Position numbers and translations under genes: made by a program. Shown one piece after another: positions 1-7,763 of a DNA stretch of 64,000 bases. The notes beneath the pieces were generated by a model. The model made no database searches. It was given only the letters and a program-made list of their open reading frames with translations, and was not told the origin of the DNA. The stretch comes from Rhizohabitans arisaemae (lineage in GTDB: Bacteria > Actinomycetota > Actinomycetes > Streptosporangiales > Streptosporangiaceae). Positions within the stretch are counted from its first letter, which is position 1. Each line of letters begins with the position of its first letter. The DNA lies in contig NZ_BLRH01000009.1 in the NCBI RefSeq assembly GCF_025996515.1, positions 124,001-188,000 of the forward strand, read 5' to 3'.

Positions 1-2
1 TG

Positions 3-146
3 ATCGTGCCGCGGCTGGAGCTGCACCTGTTCTACAACGCCCTGGTCTTCGTGCCCATGGTGGTGGCGATGCTGCTCCACCGCCGTCCCCGGGCCGACGA
101 GCGGGCCGCGGCCCCCTGCCGGTGCGCCCTCTCGTACGCCCGTTAG
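3..146 (+). CDS. C-terminal fragment of a membrane protein (partial)
   Basis: The frame is open from the left edge and stops at TAG 144-146, so only about 47 C-terminal residues are present. A hydrophobic stretch (LFYNALVFVPMVVAMLLH) looks like the last transmembrane helix. It is followed by an Arg-rich, probably cytoplasmic tail. The next gene starts 7 bases downstream, so the two may be co-transcribed. The family cannot be named from this piece. Confidence 0.5.
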   Translation: MVPRLELHLFYNALVFVPMVVAMLLHRRPRADERAAAPCRCALSYAR

Positions 147-153
147 GCGGGCG

Positions 154-591
154 ATGACCACCGTGAAACGGCGGGGCGGCGCCTTCACCGTCGTGCTGGC
201 GCTGCTCGGCCTGCTCCTGCTGTACGTCGCCGTCCCCCAGCTCGGCCCGGCCGTCCGCGCCGCCCGCGCGGACGGGGTGACCGGGACGTTCACCGCGCGC
301 GAGCTCGCGTGCGTGCAGCACCCGGGCCACGAGTCCTGCACCTGGACGGGGGATTTCGTCTCCGACGACCGGCGGGCCGTCCGGGCGGGGATCGAGCTGT
401 ACGGGAGCGACCGAGACACGCTCGCGGCCGGAGCGGCGACCAGGGCCGTGGACACCGGGCGGGCGGGCCGGGTCTACGGGCCCGGCGGCTCGCGGGAGTG
501 GGTGTTCACCGTGCTGATCGTCGTGGTGGGGCTGGCGACGACGGGGGGCGCGCTCAGCCGTTCGCCGTGGCTTCGGCGAGCAGGCAGGTGA
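154..591 (+). CDS. Small membrane protein of unknown function
   Basis: This 145-residue protein has a basic N-terminus followed by a hydrophobic segment (about residues 10-29) and a second one near residues 116-134. The region between them (about 30-115) would then lie outside the membrane; it contains two Cys (in ELACVQHPGHESCTW) that could form a disulfide. It follows the preceding membrane-protein fragment by 7 bases, which suggests an operon. Its 3' end overlaps the end of the convergent hydrolase gene by 38 bases. I do not recognise the family. It probably lies outside the enediyne cluster. Confidence 0.6.
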   Translation: MTTVKRRGGAFTVVLALLGLLLLYVAVPQLGPAVRAARADGVTGTFTARELACVQHPGHESCTWTGDFVSDDRRAVRAGIELYGSDRDTLAAGAATRAVDTGRAGRVYGPGGSREWVFTVLIVVVGLATTGGALSRSPWLRRAGR

Positions 592-1276
592 GCCGGTCCA
601 GCCGGGACACCATCGGCCAGTGACCGGTCTGCAGGGTGTGGAAGGTCCAGTTCGGCGCGGAGCGCATGGCCTGGACGTCGGCGGCGATGGCGCCGTCGAA
701 GTGGTCCTTCTCGCAGACGATGTAGGTCGCGCTCAGCTCCTCCAGCGGCCGGGAGAGCACCGCCGGTTCGGAGATCGTCCGCCCCGGGTGCCCGACGAAC
801 CGGGCGACGAGCGAGCGCGCCTGCCGTACCGACAGGTCCTGCCCGTCGGCGGCGACCATGACGGGCGGGGCGGGCCAGCGCCCCCCGTTGTCGGCGATCG
901 CCTGGAGCTCGAACTCGCGCACGCCCGCCGGGAAGGCGTCCAGCATCGACCGCCCGTAGTGCGGCAGGAACGCCTCGATGAAGACCGTGTGCGCCACCCG
1001 GTCCGGCGCCCGGTCGGCCACCTGCCCGACCACGACACCGGAGTACCCGTGCCCGACGACGATCACATCGCGCAGGTCGTGCTCCTCCAGGACCGCGAGC
1101 ACGTCGTCGACGTGGGTGGCGAGCCCGATGGACGACACCTCGGAGGAGGCGTCGTCCAGCCCGGAGAGGGTGACCGACCTGGCCTGGTGGCCGAGCGCGC
1201 GCAGCCGCTCCGCCACGGGTTCCCAGACCCAGGCGCCCATCCACGCGCCGGGGACCAGAACGTAGGTGCGTTCCAC
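554..1276 (-). CDS. Alpha/beta-hydrolase, salicylate-esterase-like, atypical nucleophile
   Basis: The 240-residue protein begins TYVLVPGAWMGAWVWEPV, typical of the plant-type esterase/hydroxynitrile-lyase branch of alpha/beta hydrolases. It carries a plausible C-terminal catalytic His (TGHWPM). The nucleophile elbow reads VVGHGYSGVVVG, so the position normally held by Ser in GHSxG is Gly; Ser sits two residues later. It may therefore be non-catalytic, or use another residue. The GTG start at 1276 was chosen because an AGG-containing site precedes it and the fold begins immediately; upstream in-frame codons add an Arg-rich stretch that looks non-coding. It points away from the cluster regulator at 1916. 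Confidence 0.7.
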   Translation of the reverse strand: MERTYVLVPGAWMGAWVWEPVAERLRALGHQARSVTLSGLDDASSEVSSIGLATHVDDVLAVLEEHDLRDVIVVGHGYSGVVVGQVADRAPDRVAHTVFIEAFLPHYGRSMLDAFPAGVREFELQAIADNGGRWPAPPVMVAADGQDLSVRQARSLVARFVGHPGRTISEPAVLSRPLEELSATYIVCEKDHFDGAIAADVQAMRSAPNWTFHTLQTGHWPMVSRLDRLTCLLAEATANG

Positions 1277-1915
1277 GGCGACCTGCCCCTCTCCTCCGCG
1301 GCCCCGGAGTCGGCCACGACGGTGCCGACACATGCGCGTCCCGGCCCGATCGTCCGCGGCTTCACCCTATCCGCGGGCCGCCGGGCCGACCAGCCCGGGC
1401 GCCGGATCACCGGCTCCGGGACGGTGTGCCGACGGTTCGTTCCCTCTTTGGCACCGATTCCGGATTTCCTTGGAGTCGTTCGCGCCGATCGCCGACTTCG
1501 CGTCGGTGTTTCACCGTTCGGCGCTGCCGATTTCGCGTTATCCGGTCATTGTGCCGGGCTGTTTCCCACCACCAATCTGCGTCTTTTTCGGTGGGCGGAG
1601 TAGGAAAACCGCTGGCAGCATGCTGACCGCCGGCGGCAGTTTGCTGTCGCGGTCCCCGGCCCGACCCGTACGGCCCTGAGCAGCCGAAGAGCCTCGCAGG
1701 GTGATCGAGCCGCGACGGGGTGTGAGGTCGCCGCGACCCCCGGTCGTACCTGTCGAGGCCACCCGGGAACGGCTTCTTGCAAACCGCCATGTCGGGCTCT
1801 TTTTATTGAGTCCGCGACAGTCCGTGTGCTCTATTTGGTGTCAAGCGATACGCGGCTCGGATAGCCGGTCGATTGAAGGGAGCCGATCCCGCCTACACGG
1901 CCGTGGAGGTGACCT
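1277..1915. other. Intergenic region (639 bp) between divergent genes
   Basis: No convincing coding frame is visible. Composition falls locally (T-rich around 1490-1600 and 1795-1850), unlike the flanking genes, as expected for promoter DNA serving the hydrolase (minus) and the regulator (plus). A 10-bp palindrome CAGCATGCTG at about 1616-1625 could be an operator. No strong terminator is seen. Confidence 0.4.
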
Positions 1916-2899
1916 ATGGATATGTCCGTCCTCGGGGTTTCGGCGGAGGCCTCGGAGATCTACCGGTACTTCCTCCGGCGCCGCGGCGACGGGGTCGGCG
2001 AGGCGCGCCAGGCCCTCGGCATCCCTCCCGACCGGGCCGAGGACCTCGTCAAGGCGCTCGCCGAGCTCTCCCTGCTGGACATCACCGACCGGCACCGGGT
2101 GATCGCCACCGAGCCGCGGGTGGGGATCGAGCGGCTCATCGAGCGGCGCATCGACGAGCTGAACACCGAGATCCGGCGGGTCCTGGCGGCCCGCGACGCC
2201 ATCGCCCTGCTGGAGGACGAGAGCCGGGCGGGCCGGGACTCGGCCGCGGCGCTCGACATCGAGCGGGTGGACGGGGTGGACCAGGTCCGGCGCCGGATGG
2301 ACGACCTGGGGTTCTTCTCCTACAAGCATGTGCTCGCCCTGTACCCGGGCGGCCCCCCGACGCCGGCCTACATCGAGGGGGCGCGCCGGGTGTACCTGCG
2401 GAGCCTGCGGCGCGGGCTGGCCGTCCGGTGCGCCTACCACCCCCGGGTGCTCGCCGACCCGGCGGCCGAGGCCTGGCTGCACGAGCTGACGGCGCTCGGC
2501 GCGCAGGTCCGGATCACCGAGGATCCGATGGACCGCCTGGTGATCTTCGATGGCGTCGCCGTGGTGGCGACCGACCCCAAGGAGAGCGCCAAGGGTGCGC
2601 TGTTCGTCCGGGAGCCGGGGCTGGTCTCCCAGCTGATGACGTACTTCGAGGGACGGTGGCAGGTGGCGGTCGACCTCCGCGAGCACCGCCGGGTACGGCG
2701 GAGCGCGGCGGAGCTTTCCGAGCTGGAGAAGCGGGTGCTCAGCGTGATGGCGACCGCGGACAAGGACGAGATCGCGGCGCGTGAGCTGGACGTCTCGGTG
2801 CGCACCTACCGGCGGTACGTCGCCGACCTGATGGGCCGTCTGGGGGCGGTCAACCGGTTCCAGGCGGCGCTGCGGGCCAAGGAGGAGAACTGGATCTGA
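1916..2899 (+). CDS. TrmB/LuxR-type transcriptional regulator
   Basis: A 327-residue regulator. The N-terminal part (about 1-75) resembles a TrmB-like winged helix, with 'EASEIYRYFLRR' and a dense Arg/Glu linker. The middle (about 110-250) resembles the phospholipase-D-like sensor region found in actinomycete regulators of this kind. The C-terminus (about 265-325) is a LuxR-type helix-turn-helix (LSELEKRVLSVMATADKDEI...VSVRTYRRYVADLMGRLGAV). GGAGG at 1905-1909 sits 6 bases before ATG 1916. It converges with the carboxylase gene with a 4-bp gap. It is likely a pathway-level regulator at the cluster edge; its ligand is unknown. Confidence 0.8.
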   Translation: MDMSVLGVSAEASEIYRYFLRRRGDGVGEARQALGIPPDRAEDLVKALAELSLLDITDRHRVIATEPRVGIERLIERRIDELNTEIRRVLAARDAIALLEDESRAGRDSAAALDIERVDGVDQVRRRMDDLGFFSYKHVLALYPGGPPTPAYIEGARRVYLRSLRRGLAVRCAYHPRVLADPAAEAWLHELTALGAQVRITEDPMDRLVIFDGVAVVATDPKESAKGALFVREPGLVSQLMTYFEGRWQVAVDLREHRRVRRSAAELSELEKRVLSVMATADKDEIAARELDVSVRTYRRYVADLMGRLGAVNRFQAALRAKEENWI

Positions 2900-2903
2900 G
2901 CCG

Positions 2904-4532
2904 TCAGAGCGGGACGTTCCCGTGCTTGCGGTGCGGCTGGGGCTTGCGCTTGTCCCGGAGCATGGCCAGGCCCCGGGCGACGGCGGCGCGGGTGTCCGCC
3001 GGGTCGATCACGTCGTCCACCAGCCCCCGCTCGGCCGCGTACTGCGGATGAACGAGCTGCTCGGTGTACGCGCGGACCAGCTCGGCCCGCAGCGCCGCCG
3101 CGTCCTCGGCCGCGGCCAGCTCCCTGCGGTGGATGACGTTGACGGCGCCGTGGGCGCCCATCACGGCGATCTCGTTGGTGGGCCAGGCCAGGGACAGGTC
3201 GGCGCCGATCGATCGGGAGTCCATCACGATGTAGGCGCCGCCGTACGCCTTGCGGAGGATGACCTGGACGCGGGGGACGGTCGCGTCGCAGTAGGCGTAG
3301 AGCAGCTTGGCGCCGTGCCGGATGATCCCCGAGTGCTCCTGGTCGGTGCCGGGCAGGAACCCGGGCACGTCCACCAGGGTGACCAGCGGGATGCTGAACG
3401 CATCGCAGAACCTGACGAAGCGCGCGGCCTTCTGGGAGGCCGGGACGTCCAGGACCCCGGCCAGCACCATGGGCTGGTTGCCGACGATCCCGACGACCTC
3501 GCCGTCGATCCGGGCGAGCGCGCAGATCACGTTCGGCGCCCAGAGCTCGTGCACCTCCAGGAAGTCGCCGTCGTCGACGAGTTCGGCGACGACCAGGCGC
3601 ATGTCGTACGGCTTGCCGGGGTCGACGGGGACGATCTCGGCCAGCCGCGGCCTGGTGTCGCCGGCGGCGCCCCGGGACGGCAGCCGGGGCGGGAGCTCCA
3701 TGTTGTTCCCGGCGAGCATCGAGACCAGGTAGCGCACCTCCTCCAGGCACGTCTCCTCGTCGTCGTGGACGAACGTGGCCACCCCGGAGAGCCCGCCGTG
3801 CACGTCCGCGCCGCCGAGCGCCGCGTGGCTGACCCGCTGTCCGGTGACCGCCTCGACGACGTCGGGCCCGGTGAGGTAGAGCTGTGCGGTGTCCCTGACC
3901 ATGAAGGTGAAGTCGGCCAGCGCCGTGGAGTAGGCCGCGCCGCCGGCGCACGGCCCGAGGACCACGCTGATCTGCGGGATGACCCCGGAGGCCTGGACGT
4001 TGCGCCGGAAGATCTCGCCGTATCCGTTGAGGGACATCACCCCCTCCTGGATCCTGGCCCCGCCGCTGTCGTTGAGCCCGATGAAGGGGGAGCCGGTGGC
4101 CAGCGCGAGGTCCATCACCTTGTGGATCTTCAAGGCGTGCGCTTCGCCGAGCGACCCGCCGAAGACGGTGAAGTCCTGCGCGTAGACGAACACCCGGCGC
4201 CCGTGGATCGTGCCCGAGCCGGTGACGACGCCGTCGGTGTACGGGCGCTCCGCCTCCATCCCCAGGCCGTGCGCCCGGTGCCGGCGGTACATGTCGACCT
4301 CGACGAACGTGCCCTCGTCCAGGAGCAGCTCCAGCCGCTCGCGTGCGGTGCGCTTGCCCAGCTTGTGCTGGCGCTCGGCCGCCTCGGGACGACCGCGCAG
4401 GATCCGGGCGCGCAGCCGGTCGCGCCGCTCGCGCAGCGCGTCCATCGTCTGGCCCGATCCCTGCCCGGCCGACCCGTTCCCGTTCCGCTCGGAGGCGAAG
4501 TCCGGAATCCGATCAAGCTCGGAGATACTCAT
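2904..4532 (-). CDS. Acyl-CoA carboxylase beta (carboxyltransferase) subunit
   Basis: A 542-residue carboxyltransferase of the PccB/AccD family, which transfers carboxyl from biotin to acetyl- or propionyl-CoA. Recognisable segments include GKRTARERLELLLDEGTF, the glycine-rich oxyanion regions (GGARIQEGV, GPCAGGAAYS) and the C-terminal domain (DVPGFLPGTDQEHSGIIRHGAKLLYAY, KAYGGAYIVM). It would supply malonyl-CoA (or methylmalonyl-CoA) to the two PKSs. ATG 4532 was preferred to an upstream start because GAAGGAG lies at the right distance. The small epsilon subunit lies far away at 50296. No biotin-carrying alpha subunit is seen in the window, so a housekeeping one would be needed. Confidence 0.92.
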   Translation of the reverse strand: MSISELDRIPDFASERNGNGSAGQGSGQTMDALRERRDRLRARILRGRPEAAERQHKLGKRTARERLELLLDEGTFVEVDMYRRHRAHGLGMEAERPYTDGVVTGSGTIHGRRVFVYAQDFTVFGGSLGEAHALKIHKVMDLALATGSPFIGLNDSGGARIQEGVMSLNGYGEIFRRNVQASGVIPQISVVLGPCAGGAAYSTALADFTFMVRDTAQLYLTGPDVVEAVTGQRVSHAALGGADVHGGLSGVATFVHDDEETCLEEVRYLVSMLAGNNMELPPRLPSRGAAGDTRPRLAEIVPVDPGKPYDMRLVVAELVDDGDFLEVHELWAPNVICALARIDGEVVGIVGNQPMVLAGVLDVPASQKAARFVRFCDAFSIPLVTLVDVPGFLPGTDQEHSGIIRHGAKLLYAYCDATVPRVQVILRKAYGGAYIVMDSRSIGADLSLAWPTNEIAVMGAHGAVNVIHRRELAAAEDAAALRAELVRAYTEQLVHPQYAAERGLVDDVIDPADTRAAVARGLAMLRDKRKPQPHRKHGNVPL

Positions 4533-4622
4533 GGACGCTCCTTCTGCAACTGCTCGCTCATCCATCAGTGAACGACGGAGGGCGCCCGGTCACATCTCCC
4601 GCTGTGCTTAATGGGGCCGTGC

Positions 4623-5453
4623 TCAACGAAAAAGCGAAGCCAGCCGCGCGGCGAACTCCCGCGGATGGGTGACGTGCCCGAGGTGGGCGCCGGGGAAGCC
4701 GGTGAGCGGGAGGCCGAGCCGCTCGGCCACGACCACGATGGGGGTGTGCGGGAAGCCGTCGGCCGAGTCCAGCCCGTGCGCCGGCACCAGCCGGTCCGAC
4801 ACCGCCCCGAGCGCGGCCAGGTCGATCACCTCGTCGGGGAAGGGCAGCAGCTCGTGCTCGAACCAGAACAGCTCGTTGCGCCGGAGCCGCTCCCTCAGCT
4901 CCTCCAGCTTGTCCGGGGGCAGCACCGCGTCCTCCGGCGGACGGGACTCGCCGAGCTCCAGGGTGCCCTTGAAGAGCTCCTTGGCTGCGGCCACCCCGGA
5001 GGCCCGGTAGACGTCGTACAGGTCCTTGTGGAACCGGGACCACTTCTCGGCGTCGGGGAGCACCGAGGCGAGCGGCGGCTCGTGCGCCACGAGCCGCCTG
5101 ATCCGCCCGGGGGCCCGCTCCAGCAGGGCCAGCGCGACGGTCGCGCCGGAGCAGGCGCCGTAGACGTAGGCGGGATCGCCGGAGAACCGGTCGATCAGGG
5201 CGACGGCGTCCGCCACGTCCTCGGCGAGCCGCCCGGCGTCGTCGATCGGCCCCTCGATCGGGCTGCGGGAGAAGCCGCGCCGGTCGTAGGTGACGACGGT
5301 GTACCGGTCGGCGAGGGCGTCGGCCATCGGCCCGTACGGCGTGGCGTCGCCGTTGCCGGTGGCGATCAGCAGGAGCAGGGGGCCCGAGCCGCGCACCTCA
5401 TGGTAGAGGCGGGCGCCGGGCACGGGGAGAACACCGGTCGTCGGGGTGGGCAT
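4623..5453 (-). CDS. Alpha/beta-hydrolase with Cys at the nucleophile elbow
   Basis: A 276-residue soluble hydrolase of the epoxide hydrolase/haloperoxidase-like fold: GPLLLLIATGNG oxyanion region, YDRRGFSRS, and a C-terminal His segment (GAHLGHVTHP). The elbow reads VYGACSGATVAL, so the G-x-Nu-x-G nucleophile is Cys instead of Ser, as in dienelactone hydrolases. Start ATG 5453 has GGAGG five bases upstream, preferred to an in-frame GTG four codons earlier. It lies 90 bp before the carboxylase gene on the same strand. The substrate is unknown; ester or thioester hydrolysis during side-chain assembly is one possibility. Confidence 0.75.
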   Translation of the reverse strand: MPTPTTGVLPVPGARLYHEVRGSGPLLLLIATGNGDATPYGPMADALADRYTVVTYDRRGFSRSPIEGPIDDAGRLAEDVADAVALIDRFSGDPAYVYGACSGATVALALLERAPGRIRRLVAHEPPLASVLPDAEKWSRFHKDLYDVYRASGVAAAKELFKGTLELGESRPPEDAVLPPDKLEELRERLRRNELFWFEHELLPFPDEVIDLAALGAVSDRLVPAHGLDSADGFPHTPIVVVAERLGLPLTGFPGAHLGHVTHPREFAARLASLFR

Positions 5454-5485
5454 CCAGACCTCCACGAGGCGTGCGCGTACGGGAA

Positions 5486-5511
5486 ACCGCCCGGCGCGAA
5501 CGCCGGGCGGT
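5486..5511 (-). terminator. Rho-independent-type hairpin
   Basis: A perfect 11-bp stem (ACCGCCCGGCG / CGCCGGGCGGT) with a CGAA loop lies just after the stop of the secreted-protein gene on the minus strand and before the next gene's start, so it probably ends that transcript. Confidence 0.6.
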
Positions 5512-5548
5512 CGGATGGCCGGAACCGACGGTCAGTCCGCGTGAGCCG

Positions 5549-6319
5549 TCAGCCGGCCGCTTGAGGGTGCGGTGGCGGGATGTCGCCGGGCGGGCACACC
5601 ACGCCGGTGTTGTACGGGTTGAAGATCCCGGTCGGGTTGTAGGTGTACAGCCACATGTGCCGGTCGAAGTGGATCGGGAGCCAGCTGCCGTCCGGGAGCG
5701 GCTCGTGGCCGAGCATCGGGCCGTCGAACGGGCTGCCGATGATGGCGGGCCGGTCGCCGTCGGTGGCGAGGTTCTGGTCCTCGTCGAGTTTGGCCCACTC
5801 CACCGCGCCGAGCCGGAGCCCGCCGGAGCCGTTCGGCACGTAGACGAGCACGTGCGGCTTCGTGGTGTCGTAGACGCCGGTCTGCATGGTCTGCTGCAGG
5901 TTGGCGACGTTCAGGAAGTGGTATCCCATCGCGCCGGGGCCCGAGACGTTGACCACGCAGTACTGCGGGCCGGGCAGCTGGGCGAACCCGTCGGCCCGCG
6001 CGACGTCGAGGTCCAGGTACTTCGCGGTCGCCGCGTAGATCCGCAGCAGTTCGGCGGCCTTGCCGCTGGAGGCGACCTGCCGGGCGATCTCGTAGGCCTC
6101 CCCGACGTGGCGGAGCCGTTCCGGGAGTTTGCGGTACGTCGCGGCGATCTGCTCCGGCGTGACCTTGGTCGCCGTGAGCCGCGGGCCGTCGCCGCCGTGG
6201 TTTCCGTGGCCGCCGCGCGCCGCGGCCGAGGAGCCGAGGGCGCCCGACGTCGCGAGCACGGTGCCCGTGACGACGGCCATGACGCCGAGAACGTTGTAGA
6301 TCCTTCTGCGCTTGGACAT
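5549..6319 (-). CDS. Secreted protein of unknown function
   Basis: A 256-residue protein with a clear export signal: MSKRRRIYNVLGVMAVVTG... (basic residues 3-6, hydrophobic core about 9-27, small residues near 28-34). The mature part is rich in His/Gly at first and later has Trp/Tyr-rich segments (FDRHMWLYTYNPTGIFNPYN) and two Cys. I do not recognise the family. ATG 6319 is chosen because the signal peptide starts there and GGGAGAGA lies upstream; the longer frame adds a non-signal Arg/Pro-rich lead. A shared regulatory motif lies 124 bp upstream in the divergent region with the FGE-like gene, so it is probably co-regulated with the cluster. Confidence 0.65.
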   Translation of the reverse strand: MSKRRRIYNVLGVMAVVTGTVLATSGALGSSAAARGGHGNHGGDGPRLTATKVTPEQIAATYRKLPERLRHVGEAYEIARQVASSGKAAELLRIYAATAKYLDLDVARADGFAQLPGPQYCVVNVSGPGAMGYHFLNVANLQQTMQTGVYDTTKPHVLVYVPNGSGGLRLGAVEWAKLDEDQNLATDGDRPAIIGSPFDGPMLGHEPLPDGSWLPIHFDRHMWLYTYNPTGIFNPYNTGVVCPPGDIPPPHPQAAG

Positions 6320-6442
6320 GCGGTCCGGTCTCTCCCTGGGGTTCCTGTCGTGGGGTGCCGGTGACGTCCGCGGGTCATGCCCGCCGATGGCGCCGACCGC
6401 GGTGTCCCTGCCCGCGTATCGTCGCGGCGGATCGGCCCGGCG

Positions 6443-6459
6443 CGCATCTTCGTGATTGC
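6443..6459 (-). promoter_or_regulatory. Cluster motif copy 1 (minus orientation)
   Basis: Read on the minus strand: GCAAT-CACG-AAGATGCG. It forms the left arm of an inverted repeat with the copy at 6483-6499 (17 of 18 bases matching over 6443-6460/6482-6499, 21-bp spacer). A GATACG box, possibly a -10, begins 23 bases downstream on the minus strand. It serves the secreted-protein gene (start 6319). Confidence 0.5.
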
Positions 6460-6482
6460 GCCTTCGCGCGGGACCGGCCGTC

Positions 6483-6499
6483 GCAACCACGAAGATGCG
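6483..6499 (+). promoter_or_regulatory. Cluster motif copy 2 (plus orientation)
   Basis: GCAAC-CACG-AAGATGCG, ending 55 bp before ATG 6554 of the FGE-like gene. It is the right arm of the inverted pair with copy 1. Confidence 0.55.
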
Positions 6500-6553
6500 G
6501 GGCCGCCGGGGGTGTGGTGACGTGGAGGCCACCGCGTGCGATGGGAGGCCGGG

Positions 6554-7420
6554 ATGGGGCAGATGGTGATGATTCCCGGGGGGACGTTCCTCCAGGGGTC
6601 ACCGCACTGGATGCTCGACTGGCTCGACCAGCCCGGCCAGACGCTGCCGCGGATCTGGTTCGGCGACGAGACCCCGCAGGTCGAGCGGACGCTCCGGCCG
6701 TACCGGATCTCCCGCTATCCGGTGACGGTGGCCGAGTTCGCCGCGTTCGCCGCGACGACCGGGTACCGGACGGACGCGGAGCGGCACGGCTTCAGCATGA
6801 TCTACGACGAGAACGGCTGGCGGGAGCGGGAGGGCGCCTGCTGGCGGGCCCCCGGCGGCCCGGGCACCGGCAACGACGGCAGGCTGGACCACCCGGTGGT
6901 CCACGTCTCCTGGCGGGACGCCGTCGCGTACGCCGAGTGGGCGGGCGGGCGGCTGCCGACCGAGGCCGAGTGGGAGTTCGCGGCGCGCGGCCCGGACTTC
7001 CGCATCTGGCCGTGGGGCGACGAGTGGGATCCGGGGAACGCCAACACCGCCGAGCTGCGCGCAGGCCCGCTGAGCTCGCTGGAGCAGTGGCGCGCGTGGT
7101 GGGCGTCGATGTGCGCGAAACACGGGCCGGTGCCGCAGACCACCCCCGTGGGCGCCTTCTCCGGGCACGGCGACGGCTACTTCGGCTGCGGCGACATGGC
7201 GGGGAACGTGTACGAGTGGACGTCCACCCCGTCCCATCTGTACGCCGAGACCACCGTCTGCGACCCCTCCGTCCGGATGGCGGTGGGGCACTACCGGGTG
7301 ATCCGCGGCGGCTCGTGGATGAATTTCCGCTACCAGACCCGGTGCAGCGAGCGGATGCACGGCGATCCCACCGGATGGTCGTCCTTCGCCCACGGGTTCC
7401 GCTGCGCGCGAGACGAGTGA
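6554..7420 (+). CDS. FGE/SUMF1-fold protein lacking the catalytic cysteines
   Basis: A 288-residue single-domain protein of the formylglycine-generating-enzyme (SUMF1) fold: MVMIPGGTFLQGS at the N-terminus, HPVVHVSWRDAVAYAEWAGG, RLPTEAEWEFAARG, DMAGNVYEWTS, and RGGSWMNFRYQTRC...GFRCARDE at the end. In true FGE the end reads RGGSxLCxxxxC with two copper-binding Cys; here those positions are Asn and Thr. It therefore probably does not make formylglycine, and no sulfatase gene is nearby. Related folds with other chemistry include EgtB/OvoA-type and PvdO-type proteins. ATG 6554 follows GGGAGG; an in-frame GTG at 6536 is the alternative. It is followed 18 bases later by the sulfur-carrier gene, probably one operon. 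Confidence 0.8.
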   Translation: MGQMVMIPGGTFLQGSPHWMLDWLDQPGQTLPRIWFGDETPQVERTLRPYRISRYPVTVAEFAAFAATTGYRTDAERHGFSMIYDENGWREREGACWRAPGGPGTGNDGRLDHPVVHVSWRDAVAYAEWAGGRLPTEAEWEFAARGPDFRIWPWGDEWDPGNANTAELRAGPLSSLEQWRAWWASMCAKHGPVPQTTPVGAFSGHGDGYFGCGDMAGNVYEWTSTPSHLYAETTVCDPSVRMAVGHYRVIRGGSWMNFRYQTRCSERMHGDPTGWSSFAHGFRCARDE

Positions 7421-7438
7421 CGCGATGAGGGAGGCACC

Positions 7439-7705
7439 ATGGTAAAGATCATCGTTCCTTCGGTGTGGGCGCCGGACGGCCGGACCGAGTTCGAGGGCTC
7501 GGAGGGACCGCTTCCCACGGTGATCCAGCGGTTCGCCGCCGACAACCCCGCCTTCCACCGGCGCCTGTTCGGGCCGGACGCGCAACCGCTGACCTATGTG
7601 AACTTCTGTGTCGACGACGACCTGGTGCCGCGGCAGCGCCGGGCCACGACCGTGGTGCCGGCGGGGAGCACGCTCACCATCATCACCCCGATGGCGGGCG
7701 GCTGA
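7439..7705 (+). CDS. MoaD/ThiS-family sulfur-carrier-like protein
   Basis: An 88-residue beta-grasp protein ending in ...IITPMAGG, the exposed C-terminal Gly-Gly that is adenylated and thiocarboxylated in MoaD, ThiS and CysO. The size and the 'PAGSTLTIITPMAGG' end fit the family well. GGGAGG sits a few bases before ATG 7439, and the gene follows the FGE-like gene with an 18-bp gap. No activating ThiF/MoeB-type enzyme, MoaE or cysteine desulfurase is visible in the window, so activation would rely on host enzymes. Role inferred: sulfur donor for a tailoring step; the receiving enzyme is not identified. Confidence 0.8.
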   Translation: MVKIIVPSVWAPDGRTEFEGSEGPLPTVIQRFAADNPAFHRRLFGPDAQPLTYVNFCVDDDLVPRQRRATTVVPAGSTLTIITPMAGG

Positions 7706-7720
7706 GGTCCAGGCGTCGAA

Positions 7721-7756
7721 ACGGCGGGCCTCCCGGATTTCCGGGAGGCCCGCCGT
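7721..7756. terminator. Bidirectional terminator hairpin
   Basis: A perfect 16-bp GC-rich stem (7721-7736 with 7741-7756) and ATTT loop lies between the convergent sulfur-carrier gene (plus) and flavoenzyme gene (minus), and could stop transcription from both sides. Confidence 0.8.
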
Positions 7757-7763
7757 CGCCGGT

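Noticed and set aside
1407-2102. Several short frames on both strands upstream of the TrmB/LuxR-type regulator
   Set aside because: Arg/Pro/Ser-rich composition without GC3 bias and without ribosome sites; most are shadows of AT-poor promoter DNA.
6554-7420. Calling the FGE-fold gene a sulfatase-modifying (formylglycine-generating) enzyme
   Set aside because: The two catalytic Cys are replaced by Asn and Thr, and no sulfatase gene is present in the window.
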